DNA from: an uncultured Olsenella sp.
GTDB taxonomy: Bacteria > Actinomycetota > Coriobacteriia > Coriobacteriales > Atopobiaceae
NCBI GenBank assembly: GCA_949287905.1
Contig: CASEHX010000012.1
Coordinates: forward strand, 1-64,000
Direction of reading: 5' to 3'
Length of the DNA stretch: 64,000 nucleotides
The notes beneath the pieces are model-generated. The model was given only the letters and a program-made list of their open reading frames with translations. It had not been told where the DNA came from and did no database searches. The position numbers and the translations under genes are program-made. This document shows, piece by piece, positions 1-7,783 of this stretch (positions are counted from its first letter, which is position 1; each line of letters opens with the position of its first letter).

Positions 1-16
1 ACTGTCCCTTCGTAAC
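1..16. repeat. Half of a REP-like palindrome at the window edge
   Basis: The first 16 bases match the right half of the palindrome seen complete at 22215-22241: the centre of GGGAC-N-GTCCC falls at base 3 and is followed by CCTTCGTA. The left half lies outside the window. It is in frame near the 3' end of the MFS gene read on the minus strand, so it may add residues to that protein or supply its end. Confidence 0.5.
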
Positions 17-1208
17 ATCCTGGTATGGCGAGCACGACCGCGAGCGCCGCGAGGACCGGCCAGGCGCCGGCGAGCGTGAGCGCCGCCACTGCCGGACCGC
101 TTGCCGCCGAGCCCGCGAGGCCGCCGGCGCGCAGGGCGATCGACTGCACGGATGCCATGCCGGAGCGCTCGCGCGAGGGGACGGCGTTGTGGAGCACGGT
201 CTGCTCAATCACGCTGCGCGCGCCGAGCGCGAGGTAGAGCGCCACGTAGACGACCACGAACACGGGCACGCTCGCCGCGGCCGAGAAGAGCGCCAGGCAG
301 ACGATCGCCGCCGCCTGCAGCGCCAGGTAGAGCCCGCGCCGCCCGTGCGCGCCGAACGCCGCGCTCCCCCAGCGCATCGCCGCCGCGCTACCGAGGGCCG
401 CCGCACCCATGCCCGCGCAGTTGACAAAGCCGAGCAGCCACGTGCCGCCCGCGCCCACGAGGCCCTCGAAGGAGAGCTGCCAGTACGTCTCCACGGCGAC
501 CATCACCACGCCCGCGGAGGCTGAGGCGGCGAGCACCAGGCGGATGTCTCCCGGCCGGGCGAGCGTCGCGCGCATGTCGGCGAGGGTGGAACGCAACCGC
601 TCGCACACCGGGACGCTCGAGCGCGCGTCCGGCGGGAAGAGCGCCAGACCGCCCGCCAGCGCGGCAACCCCGGATGCGACGATGCAACCAATGAGTAGCA
701 CGTAGCTGGGGTCGAGCGTCGCCAGCACGCCGCCGGCGATGGCACCCGCGCCCACGCCCGCGGACTCCAGCAGCGCGAGCCTCCCGTTGAGCGCATCGAG
801 CGCGGCGAGGCGCCCCGCCGCCTCCGGGTGCCCCGCCACCACGCGATCCAGCTCGACCGCCTCGAGCGTCCCCGTGCGCGCCGCGAGGGCAAACCCGCGC
901 AGGACGCCCGAGACCGACACCACGGCGAGGCTCGGGGTCGCGAGCAGCACCACGTAGGTTGCCACCTGCAGCGCCATCGAGAGCACGAAGACCCGCCGGC
1001 GCCCCAGCACGTCCGCGGCGATCCCGCTCGGCACCTCGCACAGACACGTGACCACGGTCGTCACACCCACGACGAGCGGCAGCGTCACCACCGTGGCGCC
1101 GCGAGCGAGCAGCATGAGCGAGAGCACGGGCGCGGCAAGCCCCGTCCCCAGATGGATCAACAGGAACACGAGAGCGTGCGAGACGGGCAGAACGCGGCTC
1201 TTCTCCAT
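1..1208 (-). CDS. MFS transporter, C-terminal end outside window
   Basis: An open frame of about 402 codons starts at ATG 1208, preceded by a GGGGAGGGG ribosome binding site, and runs off the window start. The protein is strongly hydrophobic with repeated membrane spans. A GIAADVLGRRR stretch near residue 55 matches the cytoplasmic loop 2-3 motif of the major facilitator superfamily (G-x3-D-x-G-R-R). About 400 residues is the usual MFS length, so little is missing. It lies downstream of a wHTH regulator on the same strand, a common arrangement for a regulated drug or metabolite exporter. The substrate cannot be told. A REP-like half palindrome sits in frame at the truncated end. Confidence 0.8.
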   Translation of the reverse strand, partial: MEKSRVLPVSHALVFLLIHLGTGLAAPVLSLMLLARGATVVTLPLVVGVTTVVTCLCEVPSGIAADVLGRRRVFVLSMALQVATYVVLLATPSLAVVSVSGVLRGFALAARTGTLEAVELDRVVAGHPEAAGRLAALDALNGRLALLESAGVGAGAIAGGVLATLDPSYVLLIGCIVASGVAALAGGLALFPPDARSSVPVCERLRSTLADMRATLARPGDIRLVLAASASAGVVMVAVETYWQLSFEGLVGAGGTWLLGFVNCAGMGAAALGSAAAMRWGSAAFGAHGRRGLYLALQAAAIVCLALFSAAASVPVFVVVYVALYLALGARSVIEQTVLHNAVPSRERSGMASVQSIALRAGGLAGSAASGPAVAALTLAGAWPVLAALAVVLAIPGCYEGT

Positions 1209-1274
1209 GACGAACCCCTCCCCTGGCGGGCTTTTGCAAGCTAAGTTGTGCGGATGGTCGCGCGGAGGCAGCGC

Positions 1275-1844
1275 TTACGCCGGGAAGCTCCTGTGCGGGT
1301 AGCAGGCCACACTGAACTCCCAGGGCACCGCGCCCTCCTGCGGCTGGTCGTACTTCTCGACAAACGCGCGCACCACGTCCTGGAACTCCCGGGCCGCGTC
1401 CTCCGTGAGGTACATCACGCCGCTGAGCAGCTCGCCGTGGACAAGACCCAGCTCCTTCTCGCGCTCCACCGCGTCCGATGCCGCATAGGCGCGCAGCCCC
1501 GCAAAGACCTGCTGGTTGAGGTAGTCCACGAGGAACATCTTCTCTTCCTGGAGGTCCCCGCCCTCGTTGGCGCGAAGAGACACGTCCGTGGGCACGGCCC
1601 GCCAGTAGCGCGCGGTGATGCCGCGGATGGCCTCGGTATGGTCGAGCTCCACCAGGCCTAGCGACTCGAGCTTCTTCATGTGGTGCGTGACCGAGGAGGC
1701 GGAGATGCCCATGGCGTCTGCCAACTGCTTGCACGTGGCCGGCTGCGCGAGGACCTGCATCTCGTGCAGCAGGCGCTGGCGCTGCGGGTTCATGTAGACG
1801 TCCAGCTGCTCGCGCGTCGTGATGTCCAGGGTTTTCTTGGCCAT
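1275..1844 (-). CDS. Winged-helix (ArsR/HTH_20-like) transcriptional regulator
   Basis: A 189-residue protein whose N-terminal part (about residues 12-75) is a winged helix-turn-helix: MNPQRQRLLHEM is followed by ATCKQLADAMGISASSVTHH as recognition region and a wing with LGLVELDHTE. The C-terminal 100 residues are acidic and helical without metal-site cysteines and probably serve as an effector or dimer domain. It is encoded 66 bp upstream of the MFS gene and likely co-transcribed, so regulation of that exporter is the simplest reading. A palindrome lying between its own -35 and -10 boxes (1883-1897) suggests autorepression. The ligand is unknown. Confidence 0.85.
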   Translation of the reverse strand: MAKKTLDITTREQLDVYMNPQRQRLLHEMQVLAQPATCKQLADAMGISASSVTHHMKKLESLGLVELDHTEAIRGITARYWRAVPTDVSLRANEGGDLQEEKMFLVDYLNQQVFAGLRAYAASDAVEREKELGLVHGELLSGVMYLTEDAAREFQDVVRAFVEKYDQPQEGAVPWEFSVACYPHRSFPA

Positions 1845-1874
1845 GGGACCCCCTCTCTCTTATCGTTGCACGAT

Positions 1875-1903
1875 ATAGTACGTTACATATTGTGTAATGT
1901 CAA
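1875..1903 (-). promoter_or_regulatory. Promoter and likely operator of the wHTH/MFS pair
   Basis: On the minus strand a perfect TTGACA (1898-1903) and TACTAT (1875-1880) are separated by 17 bp. The spacer holds the palindrome TTACA-CAATA-TGTAA (1883-1897), placed where a bound dimer would block RNA polymerase. This supports repression by the adjacent regulator, by inference from position. Confidence 0.7.
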
Positions 1904-2043
1904 CGCAAGACTTCTTTACTGCCCTCACCTCCACACGTGGTATCTCTTTTTCTCGATGGGCTCATGCTTTGCGCAGGTAGCAAAGAGCGCGCTTGGAAAA
2001 CCAGCCGCCACGTGTGGAGTTTTGGACTGCGAGTTGCCGAGAC

Positions 2044-2412
2044 TTACTTCTCCACCACGTGGTAGCCGGCGGACTCCACGGCTTCGGCCAGCACGGCGCG
2101 GTCGATCGGGTCCTTCGAGAGCACGCGCACGTGGTCGGGCAGGCTCGCACGCGCCCACACGCCGCCGATGCCGTCGAGCGCGGTCTCCACGGCCGCGAGG
2201 CAGTGCTCGCAGCGCATCCCCTCAACGGTGAGCTCGGCCGAGTAGGGGTAGTGCGCCTCGTTGGTGTCGGCGACCGTCGGACGGGCGACGTGGGGCCCTC
2301 CCCCGCCGGAGCACCCGCACCCGCAGCCGCCCCGGCGCAGCGTCCGCAGGTAGCGACGGGCGGCGAGAAGGACGGCCGCCACCACGGCCAGGACGATAAT
2401 GACGTTGATCAT
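2044..2412 (-). CDS. Membrane-anchored heavy-metal-associated (HMA) protein
   Basis: 122 residues in three parts. Residues 1-25 are one membrane span beginning MINVIIVLAVV, then a glycine/cysteine cluster (GGCGCGCSGGGG) as in FeoB-associated cysteine-rich membrane proteins, then an HMA domain (about 55-122) with the metal motif GMRCEHC and a C-terminal AGYHVVE typical of the ferredoxin-like fold. It probably binds Cu(I), Zn(II) or a similar soft metal at the membrane face. No FeoB or copper ATPase is adjacent. The gene stands alone, downstream of the ABC/YgbA/DUF454 operon on the same strand. Confidence 0.75.
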   Translation of the reverse strand: MINVIIVLAVVAAVLLAARRYLRTLRRGGCGCGCSGGGGPHVARPTVADTNEAHYPYSAELTVEGMRCEHCLAAVETALDGIGGVWARASLPDHVRVLSKDPIDRAVLAEAVESAGYHVVEK

Positions 2413-2453
2413 GGCAACCTCCCTACGAGCCCGCGTTCTTCTCGCCCGCCAAA

Positions 2454-2486
2454 TGATTCAAAAGGGGTCTGTCCCCTTTTGAATCA
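2454..2486. repeat. REP-like palindrome, type 1
   Basis: A 33-bp palindrome with 14-bp perfect arms TGATTCAAAAGGGG and a 5-bp centre. The same element is at 11186-11218, inside a gene. Its outer TCA is the stop codon (TGA on the minus strand) of the DUF454 gene, so the element provides that protein's end. The GGGAC/GTCCC-type core is the kind associated with REP/RAYT elements. No RAYT gene is in the window. It could also act as the operon's terminator hairpin. Confidence 0.8.
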
Positions 2487-2870
2487 CGCCTCGGCGGGGA
2501 CGCGGCGGGTCTTCACGCCGAAGCAGAAGTACAGGATGTGGAACACCCACACGCACGCGAGGACGACCTGGCCCACGCGCACCTGATGCATCATGACAAA
2601 GCCGATGGACATGAGCACGGTCACCGTGACCATCACGCGGATCTTGGTGGCCCAGTCCATGCCCTGGCCGCTCACGTAGCTCTCGAGGTTCTTCTTGTAG
2701 AGCTTGGTGCTCGTGAACCATGTGTGCAGCCGCTCGGAGCTCTTGGCAAAGCAGAACGCCGCGAGCATCAGGAACGGAAACGCCGGAAGCAGCGGCACCA
2801 CCGCGCCGATGGCCCCCAGCGCAAGCCCCACGCAGCCCAGCGCAACGAGCAGCACCTTCTTCACCTTCAT
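2484..2870 (-). CDS. DUF454 (YbaN-like) small membrane protein
   Basis: 128 residues starting MKVKKVLLVALGCVGLALG, with an AIGAVVPLLPAFPFLMLAAFCFA segment and a serine-rich SSERLHTWF motif, the signature of the DUF454/YbaN inner-membrane family. Three or four membrane spans are evident. Its start overlaps the stop of the YgbA gene by 4 bp (ATGA), so the two are translationally coupled. Its stop codon lies within a REP-like palindrome. The biochemical role of the family is unknown. Here it travels with a CydDC-like exporter and YgbA. Confidence 0.85.
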   Translation of the reverse strand: MKVKKVLLVALGCVGLALGAIGAVVPLLPAFPFLMLAAFCFAKSSERLHTWFTSTKLYKKNLESYVSGQGMDWATKIRVMVTVTVLMSIGFVMMHQVRVGQVVLACVWVFHILYFCFGVKTRRVPAEA

Positions 2871-3232
2871 GCGTCCTCCTTGGAAAGTCGCCTTTTCTCT
2901 GCCTTGGTCTCGATGACGTGACGGACGGCCGCCACGGGGTGATGGAAGATCATGCGCGGGCCCGAGAAGCGCATGACCTCGCGGATCTTCTCGCGCATCT
3001 CCGGCCTGTAGCAGTGCACGCGGCAGTTGGAGCAGAAGGTCTTGGTCTCCATGAAGGGACAGCGGTCGCTGCGCTGCCGCGCGTACTCCGCGAGCTCGGC
3101 GCACTCCGGGCAGAGCTCGCCGGCGCGCGTGCCGTGGCGCTTGCGGCAGTAGAGCGCGATCATCTCGGACACCATGCGCTTCTCGCGCTCGCGCTTGGCC
3201 GCCACGCGCGCGGTGTCGGGCCTGCGCGCCAT
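2867..3232 (-). CDS. YgbA-type nitrous-oxide-stimulated-promoter family protein
   Basis: 121 residues, basic, with conserved cysteines in ALYCRKRHG, CPECAEL, CPFMETKTFCSNCRVHCY and a C-terminal MRFSGPRMIFHHPVAAVRH block. This arrangement matches the YgbA family (nitrous oxide-stimulated promoter proteins), whose genes in other bacteria respond to nitric oxide. It overlaps both neighbours (TGA/ATG at 3232 and ATGA at 2867), so it is the third gene of a tightly coupled four-gene operon. The cysteine and histidine pattern suggests metal or Fe-S binding, but function is unproven. Confidence 0.8.
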   Translation of the reverse strand: MARRPDTARVAAKREREKRMVSEMIALYCRKRHGTRAGELCPECAELAEYARQRSDRCPFMETKTFCSNCRVHCYRPEMREKIREVMRFSGPRMIFHHPVAAVRHVIETKAEKRRLSKEDA

Positions 3233-4872
3233 CAGCTCACCCTCCCGTCCTCAACGCTGACCACGGTGTCGGCGATGCGCATCGTGGACGGCCTATGAGA
3301 GACGAGAAGGACCGTCCGCCCGGCGCGCTCCTCGGCAATGGAGCGCAGGATGACGGCCTCGTTCAGGCTGTCGAGGTTGCTCGTGGGCTCGTCGAGCAGC
3401 ATGAACGGGGCGTCGTGCAGGAAAGCGCGCGCGAGCCCCAGGCGCTGCCGCTCGCCGCCGGAGAGGGTGTCGCCGAGCTCGCCGACCGGCGTGTCGTAGC
3501 CTGCCGGCAGGCTCATCACGAAGTCGTGGACCGACGCCTTGCGGCAGGCCGCCTCGATCTCTTCGTCCGTGGCGTCGAGCCGCGCGATGCGAAGGTTGTT
3601 ACGGATGCTGTCGTGGAAGAGGTGCGTCTCCTGCGTGACGAGGGACTCCAGCTCGCGCAGGTTGGCCGTGTCCACGTGCCGCACGTCGCGCCCAGAGACG
3701 GAGACGCTCCCCTCGTCTACGTCCCAGAACCGCATGAACAGGCGCAGCAGCGTGGACTTGCCGGAGCCGGAGCGCCCGGTGATGCCCACGATTCTGCCGG
3801 CAGGGGCCTCGAGCGAGACGTCCGTGAGCACGCGCTCGTCTCCGTAGGAGAAGCCCACGTGGCTCGCCGCGGCGCCGTCAAAGCCCACGTGCTTCTCGCC
3901 CGTGACCTCCGGCGTCACCGGCTCCTCGTCCAAGATGGCGAGCACGCGCTCCCCTGCCGCGAGGGTGGGCTGCAGCGTGGAGCCCAGGTTCGCGAGCGCC
4001 ACGACCGGTCCAAACGAGCTCATGAGCGCGAGCACGGGGATGAGCACCCCGTCAAAGCCCACGGCACCGGCGCGGTGAAGCGCCGCCGCCACGAGCAGCA
4101 TAATCAGATCGCAGGCGAGAATGACCGTGTTGGTGAGTGCCGTGGCACGACCGGTGGCGCGCTTCATGCGCTCCTCGTCCGCGGCGAGCGCGCGGGACCG
4201 CTCGTCCATCTGGGCCAGGCGTTCCGCACCCGCACCGTACTGCAGGATCTCGTCCAGTCCGCGCAGGCTCTCCAGCACGAAGCTCGAGAGCTCGCCCGCG
4301 CCGGCTCGGAAGCGCGCGCCAGCATCACCGGCGAGGTACGCCGCGACGAGCGGGCACGCCACGCCCACGGCGAGATACGACGCCGCGGCCACCACGGCGA
4401 GCGCAGGGTGGAAGCTCCCGATGAAGGCGCAGGCGCCCGCGCAGAAGAGCAGCGCGATCGCCGCCGGCGAGATGGTGTGAGCGTAAAAGACCTCGAGGAG
4501 CTCGATGTCCGAGGTGATGAGCGAGATGAGGTCGCCGCGGTCGCGCCCTTCGAGCCTGGCCGGGGCCAGACGGCGCAGCGCCCGGAACACGCGGTCGCGA
4601 ACGAGCGCGAGCAGCTTGAACGCGATGAAGTGGTTGCACGCCTGCTCGCCGTAGCGAAGCAGACCGCGCGCCACGGCGCAGACCGCCATCGCCACGATGA
4701 GGCCCGCAAGCGGGGCCGCCGCGCCGCCCGCAAGCACCGCGAGCACGCCGTATCCGCCGAGCACCGTGATCGCCGCCGCGCAAGCGTGGCCGAGAAGCCC
4801 CATGAGGATGGCCAGCACCATGAATCCCATGAGCGGGCGCACCAGCCCCACGAGCCGAAGCATCACCCTCAT
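3232..4872 (-). CDS. CydC-like ABC exporter half-transporter
   Basis: 546 residues: a six-span exporter-type membrane domain (about 1-300) fused to an ABC ATPase. The nucleotide domain shows Walker A GRSGSGKST near residue 367, signature LSGGERQRLGLARAFL near 468 and Walker B FMLLDEPTSNLD followed by an H-loop VSHRPS. Its start overlaps the end of the next ABC gene by 4 bp, giving a heterodimeric pair in the CydD-CydC order. CydDC exports cysteine/glutathione or handles haem for cytochrome bd in other bacteria. No cydAB is nearby, so substrate assignment stays open. Confidence 0.8.
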   Translation of the reverse strand: MRVMLRLVGLVRPLMGFMVLAILMGLLGHACAAAITVLGGYGVLAVLAGGAAAPLAGLIVAMAVCAVARGLLRYGEQACNHFIAFKLLALVRDRVFRALRRLAPARLEGRDRGDLISLITSDIELLEVFYAHTISPAAIALLFCAGACAFIGSFHPALAVVAAASYLAVGVACPLVAAYLAGDAGARFRAGAGELSSFVLESLRGLDEILQYGAGAERLAQMDERSRALAADEERMKRATGRATALTNTVILACDLIMLLVAAALHRAGAVGFDGVLIPVLALMSSFGPVVALANLGSTLQPTLAAGERVLAILDEEPVTPEVTGEKHVGFDGAAASHVGFSYGDERVLTDVSLEAPAGRIVGITGRSGSGKSTLLRLFMRFWDVDEGSVSVSGRDVRHVDTANLRELESLVTQETHLFHDSIRNNLRIARLDATDEEIEAACRKASVHDFVMSLPAGYDTPVGELGDTLSGGERQRLGLARAFLHDAPFMLLDEPTSNLDSLNEAVILRSIAEERAGRTVLLVSHRPSTMRIADTVVSVEDGRVS

Positions 4873-6611
4873 GCGACCATCCCCTTCGTAACGCCGTATT
4901 CCTCGAGCTCGCGCTGGGCGCGCCAGAGCGTCGCGTAACAGCCGCCTGCAGTGACCAGCTCGTCGTGGCGCCCGTGCTCCACCACGCGTCCGCCGTCGAG
5001 CACGAAGATCTTGTCGGCCCCCACCACGTTGGCCAGGCGATGCGAGATGAGGATTACTGTCGCGCGCCCGGCCAGCCCGCGAACGGCGTCCATGATGGCG
5101 TCCTCGCTCTCCGCGTCCACGTTAGAGGTGGCCTCGTCAAAGACGTAGACCGGCGTCTCGTGCAAGAGGGCGCGGGCAATAGCCAGACGCTGGCGCTGAC
5201 CGCCCGAGAGGTTGGAGGCGCGCTCCGCGAGCATCGTGTCCAGCCCGTCCTCGCCGCGCAGGAAGGGCGCCAGGCGCGTGGCCTCGAGTGCGACCCAGAG
5301 CGCATCGTCGCTCGCACCCGGAGCCGCGACCAGCAGGTTCTCGCGCACCGTCCCCTTGAAGAGGTAGCTCTCGTGCCCCACGTAGGTCACGTGAGTGAGC
5401 AGGTCTGTGGCGTCGAGCGCGCCAACCTCAACGCCGCCCACCGTGAGCGAGCCGCGGTACCCGCGCAGCCGCCCCAGCAGGAGCGCCGCGAGCGTGGACT
5501 TGCCGCAGCCAGACTCGCCCACCACGGCCACAAGGCCGCCCTCCGGCACGTCCAGGCTCACGCCGTCCAGCACCTCACGCGCGCCGTCGTAGGAGAAGCG
5601 CAGGTCACAGGCGCGCACGTCACAGCACGCTGGGAAACTCTCCCCGCCCGCCGGTGGCTCCGGCAGGCCCAGCAGCCTAAAGATCTTCTCGCTCGCCGCC
5701 ATGCCGTTCATGGCCACGTGGAAAAACGACCCCAGCTGGCGCATGGGAATGAAGTAGTCGGCCGCCAGCAGGATGATGGCAAGACAGCCGCCCAGGTCAA
5801 CGGCACCCGCAGCCATCTGCGTGAGCGCCACCGCCACGCCGGCGGCCGCGCCGCCGTACGCCACGAGGTCCATGATCGTGATGGAGTTGAGCTGCATCGT
5901 GAGCACGCGCATCGTGATGCGACGGAACTTCTCGGCCTGCTCGTTCATCTCGGCCTGCTTGAACTCGTCAGCCTGGTAGACCTTGAGGGTGGTGAGGCCC
6001 TGGAGGTTCTCCAGGAACGTGTCGCCGAGCTCGGTGTACTGGCCCCAGTAGCGGCCAAGCAGCCTCTTTGCCCAGGTCTGCACCGCGGCGATGGCCACCG
6101 GGATGAGCGGCACGCACACGAGCAGCACCACGGCCGCCGGCACGTTCACAAAGGCCAGGGCCACAAAGAGCGTGAGCGGTGCGAGCATGGCGTAGAAGAA
6201 CTGCGGCAGATACGCGCCGAAGTAGGTCTCGAGCTGGTCGCACCCCTCCACGGCCACCTGCACGACCTCGGAGGTGCGCACGTCCTCGCGGTAGCTCGGC
6301 CCCAGGCGCAGGAGCTTCTCGTAGATGCGATGGCGCAGCGTGCGCTTGACCTCACGGCTGGCGAGAAACCCCATGCGCGCGGAGCCCACGGCGGAAAGAC
6401 CGCGCACGGCTGCCGCCGCGACCACGCAGACGGCGAGAAGCGCAAGGTCCTTCTCGCCCGCCGTCCCTGACCAGAGCGCGGAGAGCGTCCTGCAGATGAC
6501 GAGCACCATACCCATGTTGGCAACGAGCGACGCCCACTGCAGGGCCACACTCGCGCCCACGTACCTCATGCTCCCCGGCACGATGCCGATGAGCCGCCTG
6601 TCAATCATCAC
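4869..6611 (-). CDS. CydD-like ABC exporter half-transporter
   Basis: 580 residues, first gene of the operon. An exporter transmembrane domain (about 15-315) is followed by an ABC ATPase with Walker A GESGCGKST near residue 367, signature LSGGQRQRLAIARALL near 470, Walker B VYVFDEATSNVD and ISHRLANV. Loop residues such as REVKRTLRHRIYEKLLRLGP match CydD/type IV exporters. It pairs with the downstream CydC-like subunit by a 4-bp ATGA overlap. The start is ATGATG at 6611/6608. An imperfect dyad upstream (6636-6659) may be a regulator site. Confidence 0.8.
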   Translation of the reverse strand: MMIDRRLIGIVPGSMRYVGASVALQWASLVANMGMVLVICRTLSALWSGTAGEKDLALLAVCVVAAAAVRGLSAVGSARMGFLASREVKRTLRHRIYEKLLRLGPSYREDVRTSEVVQVAVEGCDQLETYFGAYLPQFFYAMLAPLTLFVALAFVNVPAAVVLLVCVPLIPVAIAAVQTWAKRLLGRYWGQYTELGDTFLENLQGLTTLKVYQADEFKQAEMNEQAEKFRRITMRVLTMQLNSITIMDLVAYGGAAAGVAVALTQMAAGAVDLGGCLAIILLAADYFIPMRQLGSFFHVAMNGMAASEKIFRLLGLPEPPAGGESFPACCDVRACDLRFSYDGAREVLDGVSLDVPEGGLVAVVGESGCGKSTLAALLLGRLRGYRGSLTVGGVEVGALDATDLLTHVTYVGHESYLFKGTVRENLLVAAPGASDDALWVALEATRLAPFLRGEDGLDTMLAERASNLSGGQRQRLAIARALLHETPVYVFDEATSNVDAESEDAIMDAVRGLAGRATVILISHRLANVVGADKIFVLDGGRVVEHGRHDELVTAGGCYATLWRAQRELEEYGVTKGMVA

Positions 6612-6635
6612 GTGTCGTCGCCCCTCACGTCCGAC

Positions 6636-6659
6636 GTTTATCTGTTAGACAGAGTAAAC
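6636..6659 (-). promoter_or_regulatory. Dyad upstream of the CydDC-like operon
   Basis: GTTTATCTGT and its near-complement ACAGAGTAAAC flank a TAG centre, 25 bp before the first start codon. The flanking DNA is AT-rich for this genome. It looks like an operator. No clear -35/-10 pair can be assigned with confidence. Confidence 0.4.
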
Positions 6660-6741
6660 TATTTTGGGGCAACTGTTAACCTCAAATAACTTTCAGCCTC
6701 GCGCGTCCTTCTCGCGAGAACCCAGAGGCCGTTCATGACAA

Positions 6742-6772
6742 GGGGCGGAGCGACCCGAGTTCGCTCCGCCCC
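6742..6772 (-). terminator. Terminator hairpin of the zinc-ribbon gene
   Basis: A perfect 12-bp stem (GGGGCGGAGCGA with its complement) around a 7-nt loop lies 22 nt past the stop codon of the minus-strand gene. The following T tract is weak (CTTGTCATG), so termination may be partial. Confidence 0.6.
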
Positions 6773-6794
6773 GCCGCGGTCTATCTTGTCTTTC

Positions 6795-7544
6795 CTAGAC
6801 GTTCATCCAGAGATACCATCCGCCGTCGAGATGCACCGCGTAGGTGCCGCTCTCGCCCATCTCCTGGTCGTAGGACTCGCCCAGCGCGGACATCTCCAGA
6901 GTCATCGAGATGTGATACCCCTCGGATGCGGAGGAGGTGACGCCGGAGTTCTCGAGGCTCGAGTTGATTCTGTCGAGCTCGTCGGAATCAAGCTCGTCGC
7001 CCAACGTTGCCTCGACGTCAAGATCGACCATGCTCAGGTAGGCGGAGTACTCGTCGATGGCCCCGAGGCTCTCCTTGAGCTCGTCACGAAGGTCGTCGCG
7101 GGTCAGGCCGCCCTTCTCGAGCGCCTCCTCGACCGCCTCGGGGGGCATGAGGTTGATGAGCTGGTCGACGCCGGCCGTCACGGAGTCGGAGGAGAAGTCC
7201 CCCTCAAAGATCGTCGTATACGCCGCGTCAACGGAGTCGGCAACGCCCTGTGCGGAACCCGTGCCGCCGCCCGCGCACCGCGTGACCCCAAAGATCACCA
7301 GGGCAACCACGGCCACGACGGCGACGATCGCCACGATAAGGGCGACGGGCGACTTCTTTCCGTTGTTTTGCGGGGTTCCACCAAACGGATCGGCGGGCGC
7401 TTCCGCCGACACGGGCGCGTACCCATCTCCCGGCTGCGCCCCGGTACCCGCCTGCTGCACGGGACCCACGCTCAGCTGAGCACCGCACTTGCCGCAGAAT
7501 CTGCTCCCCTCGGGAACCTGGTTGCCACAGTGAGGACAAAACAT
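6795..7544 (-). CDS. Zinc-ribbon membrane-anchored protein of unknown function
   Basis: 249 residues from ATG 7544, chosen over a TTG at 7562 because GGGGGT sits just before the ATG. The N-terminus is a zinc ribbon (MFCPHCGNQ...FCGKCGAQL, two C-x2-C pairs). A proline/glycine-rich linker and one membrane span (VALIVAIVAVVAVVALVIF, about residues 68-86) follow, then an extracellular acidic domain of about 155 residues ending GGWYLWMNV. The plan (cytoplasmic zinc ribbon, one span, outside domain) is common in coriobacterial and firmicute hypothetical proteins. The outside domain resembles DUF4878/DUF5105-like folds only loosely. Confidence 0.7.
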   Translation of the reverse strand: MFCPHCGNQVPEGSRFCGKCGAQLSVGPVQQAGTGAQPGDGYAPVSAEAPADPFGGTPQNNGKKSPVALIVAIVAVVAVVALVIFGVTRCAGGGTGSAQGVADSVDAAYTTIFEGDFSSDSVTAGVDQLINLMPPEAVEEALEKGGLTRDDLRDELKESLGAIDEYSAYLSMVDLDVEATLGDELDSDELDRINSSLENSGVTSSASEGYHISMTLEMSALGESYDQEMGESGTYAVHLDGGWYLWMNV

Positions 7545-7783
7545 CGCTGACCCCCAATTCAAGAAAGCCCTTTGCGCGGCGAGAGATCTCTCCCGTCTGG
7601 AAAGAGCTTACCTCTCTCTTTGGGCGAAAGGGCGAACTCCGCCAAACGGCGCATCTGGGACAGAGGACGCGCCATTCTGGGTACGATGGGGCTACGCGCC
7701 TGTGCCACGCGCCCCGCGCGCTGCCCCACGTCGCCCCCCCGCGCGCCTGCCCCGCGCCACACCCTGCGCCAAGAAGGAGACCC

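Noticed and set aside
3295..6470. Two plus-strand frames of over 500 codons opposite the ABC genes
   Set aside because: Antisense shadows rich in Arg/His/Glu; the ABC motifs are all on the minus strand.
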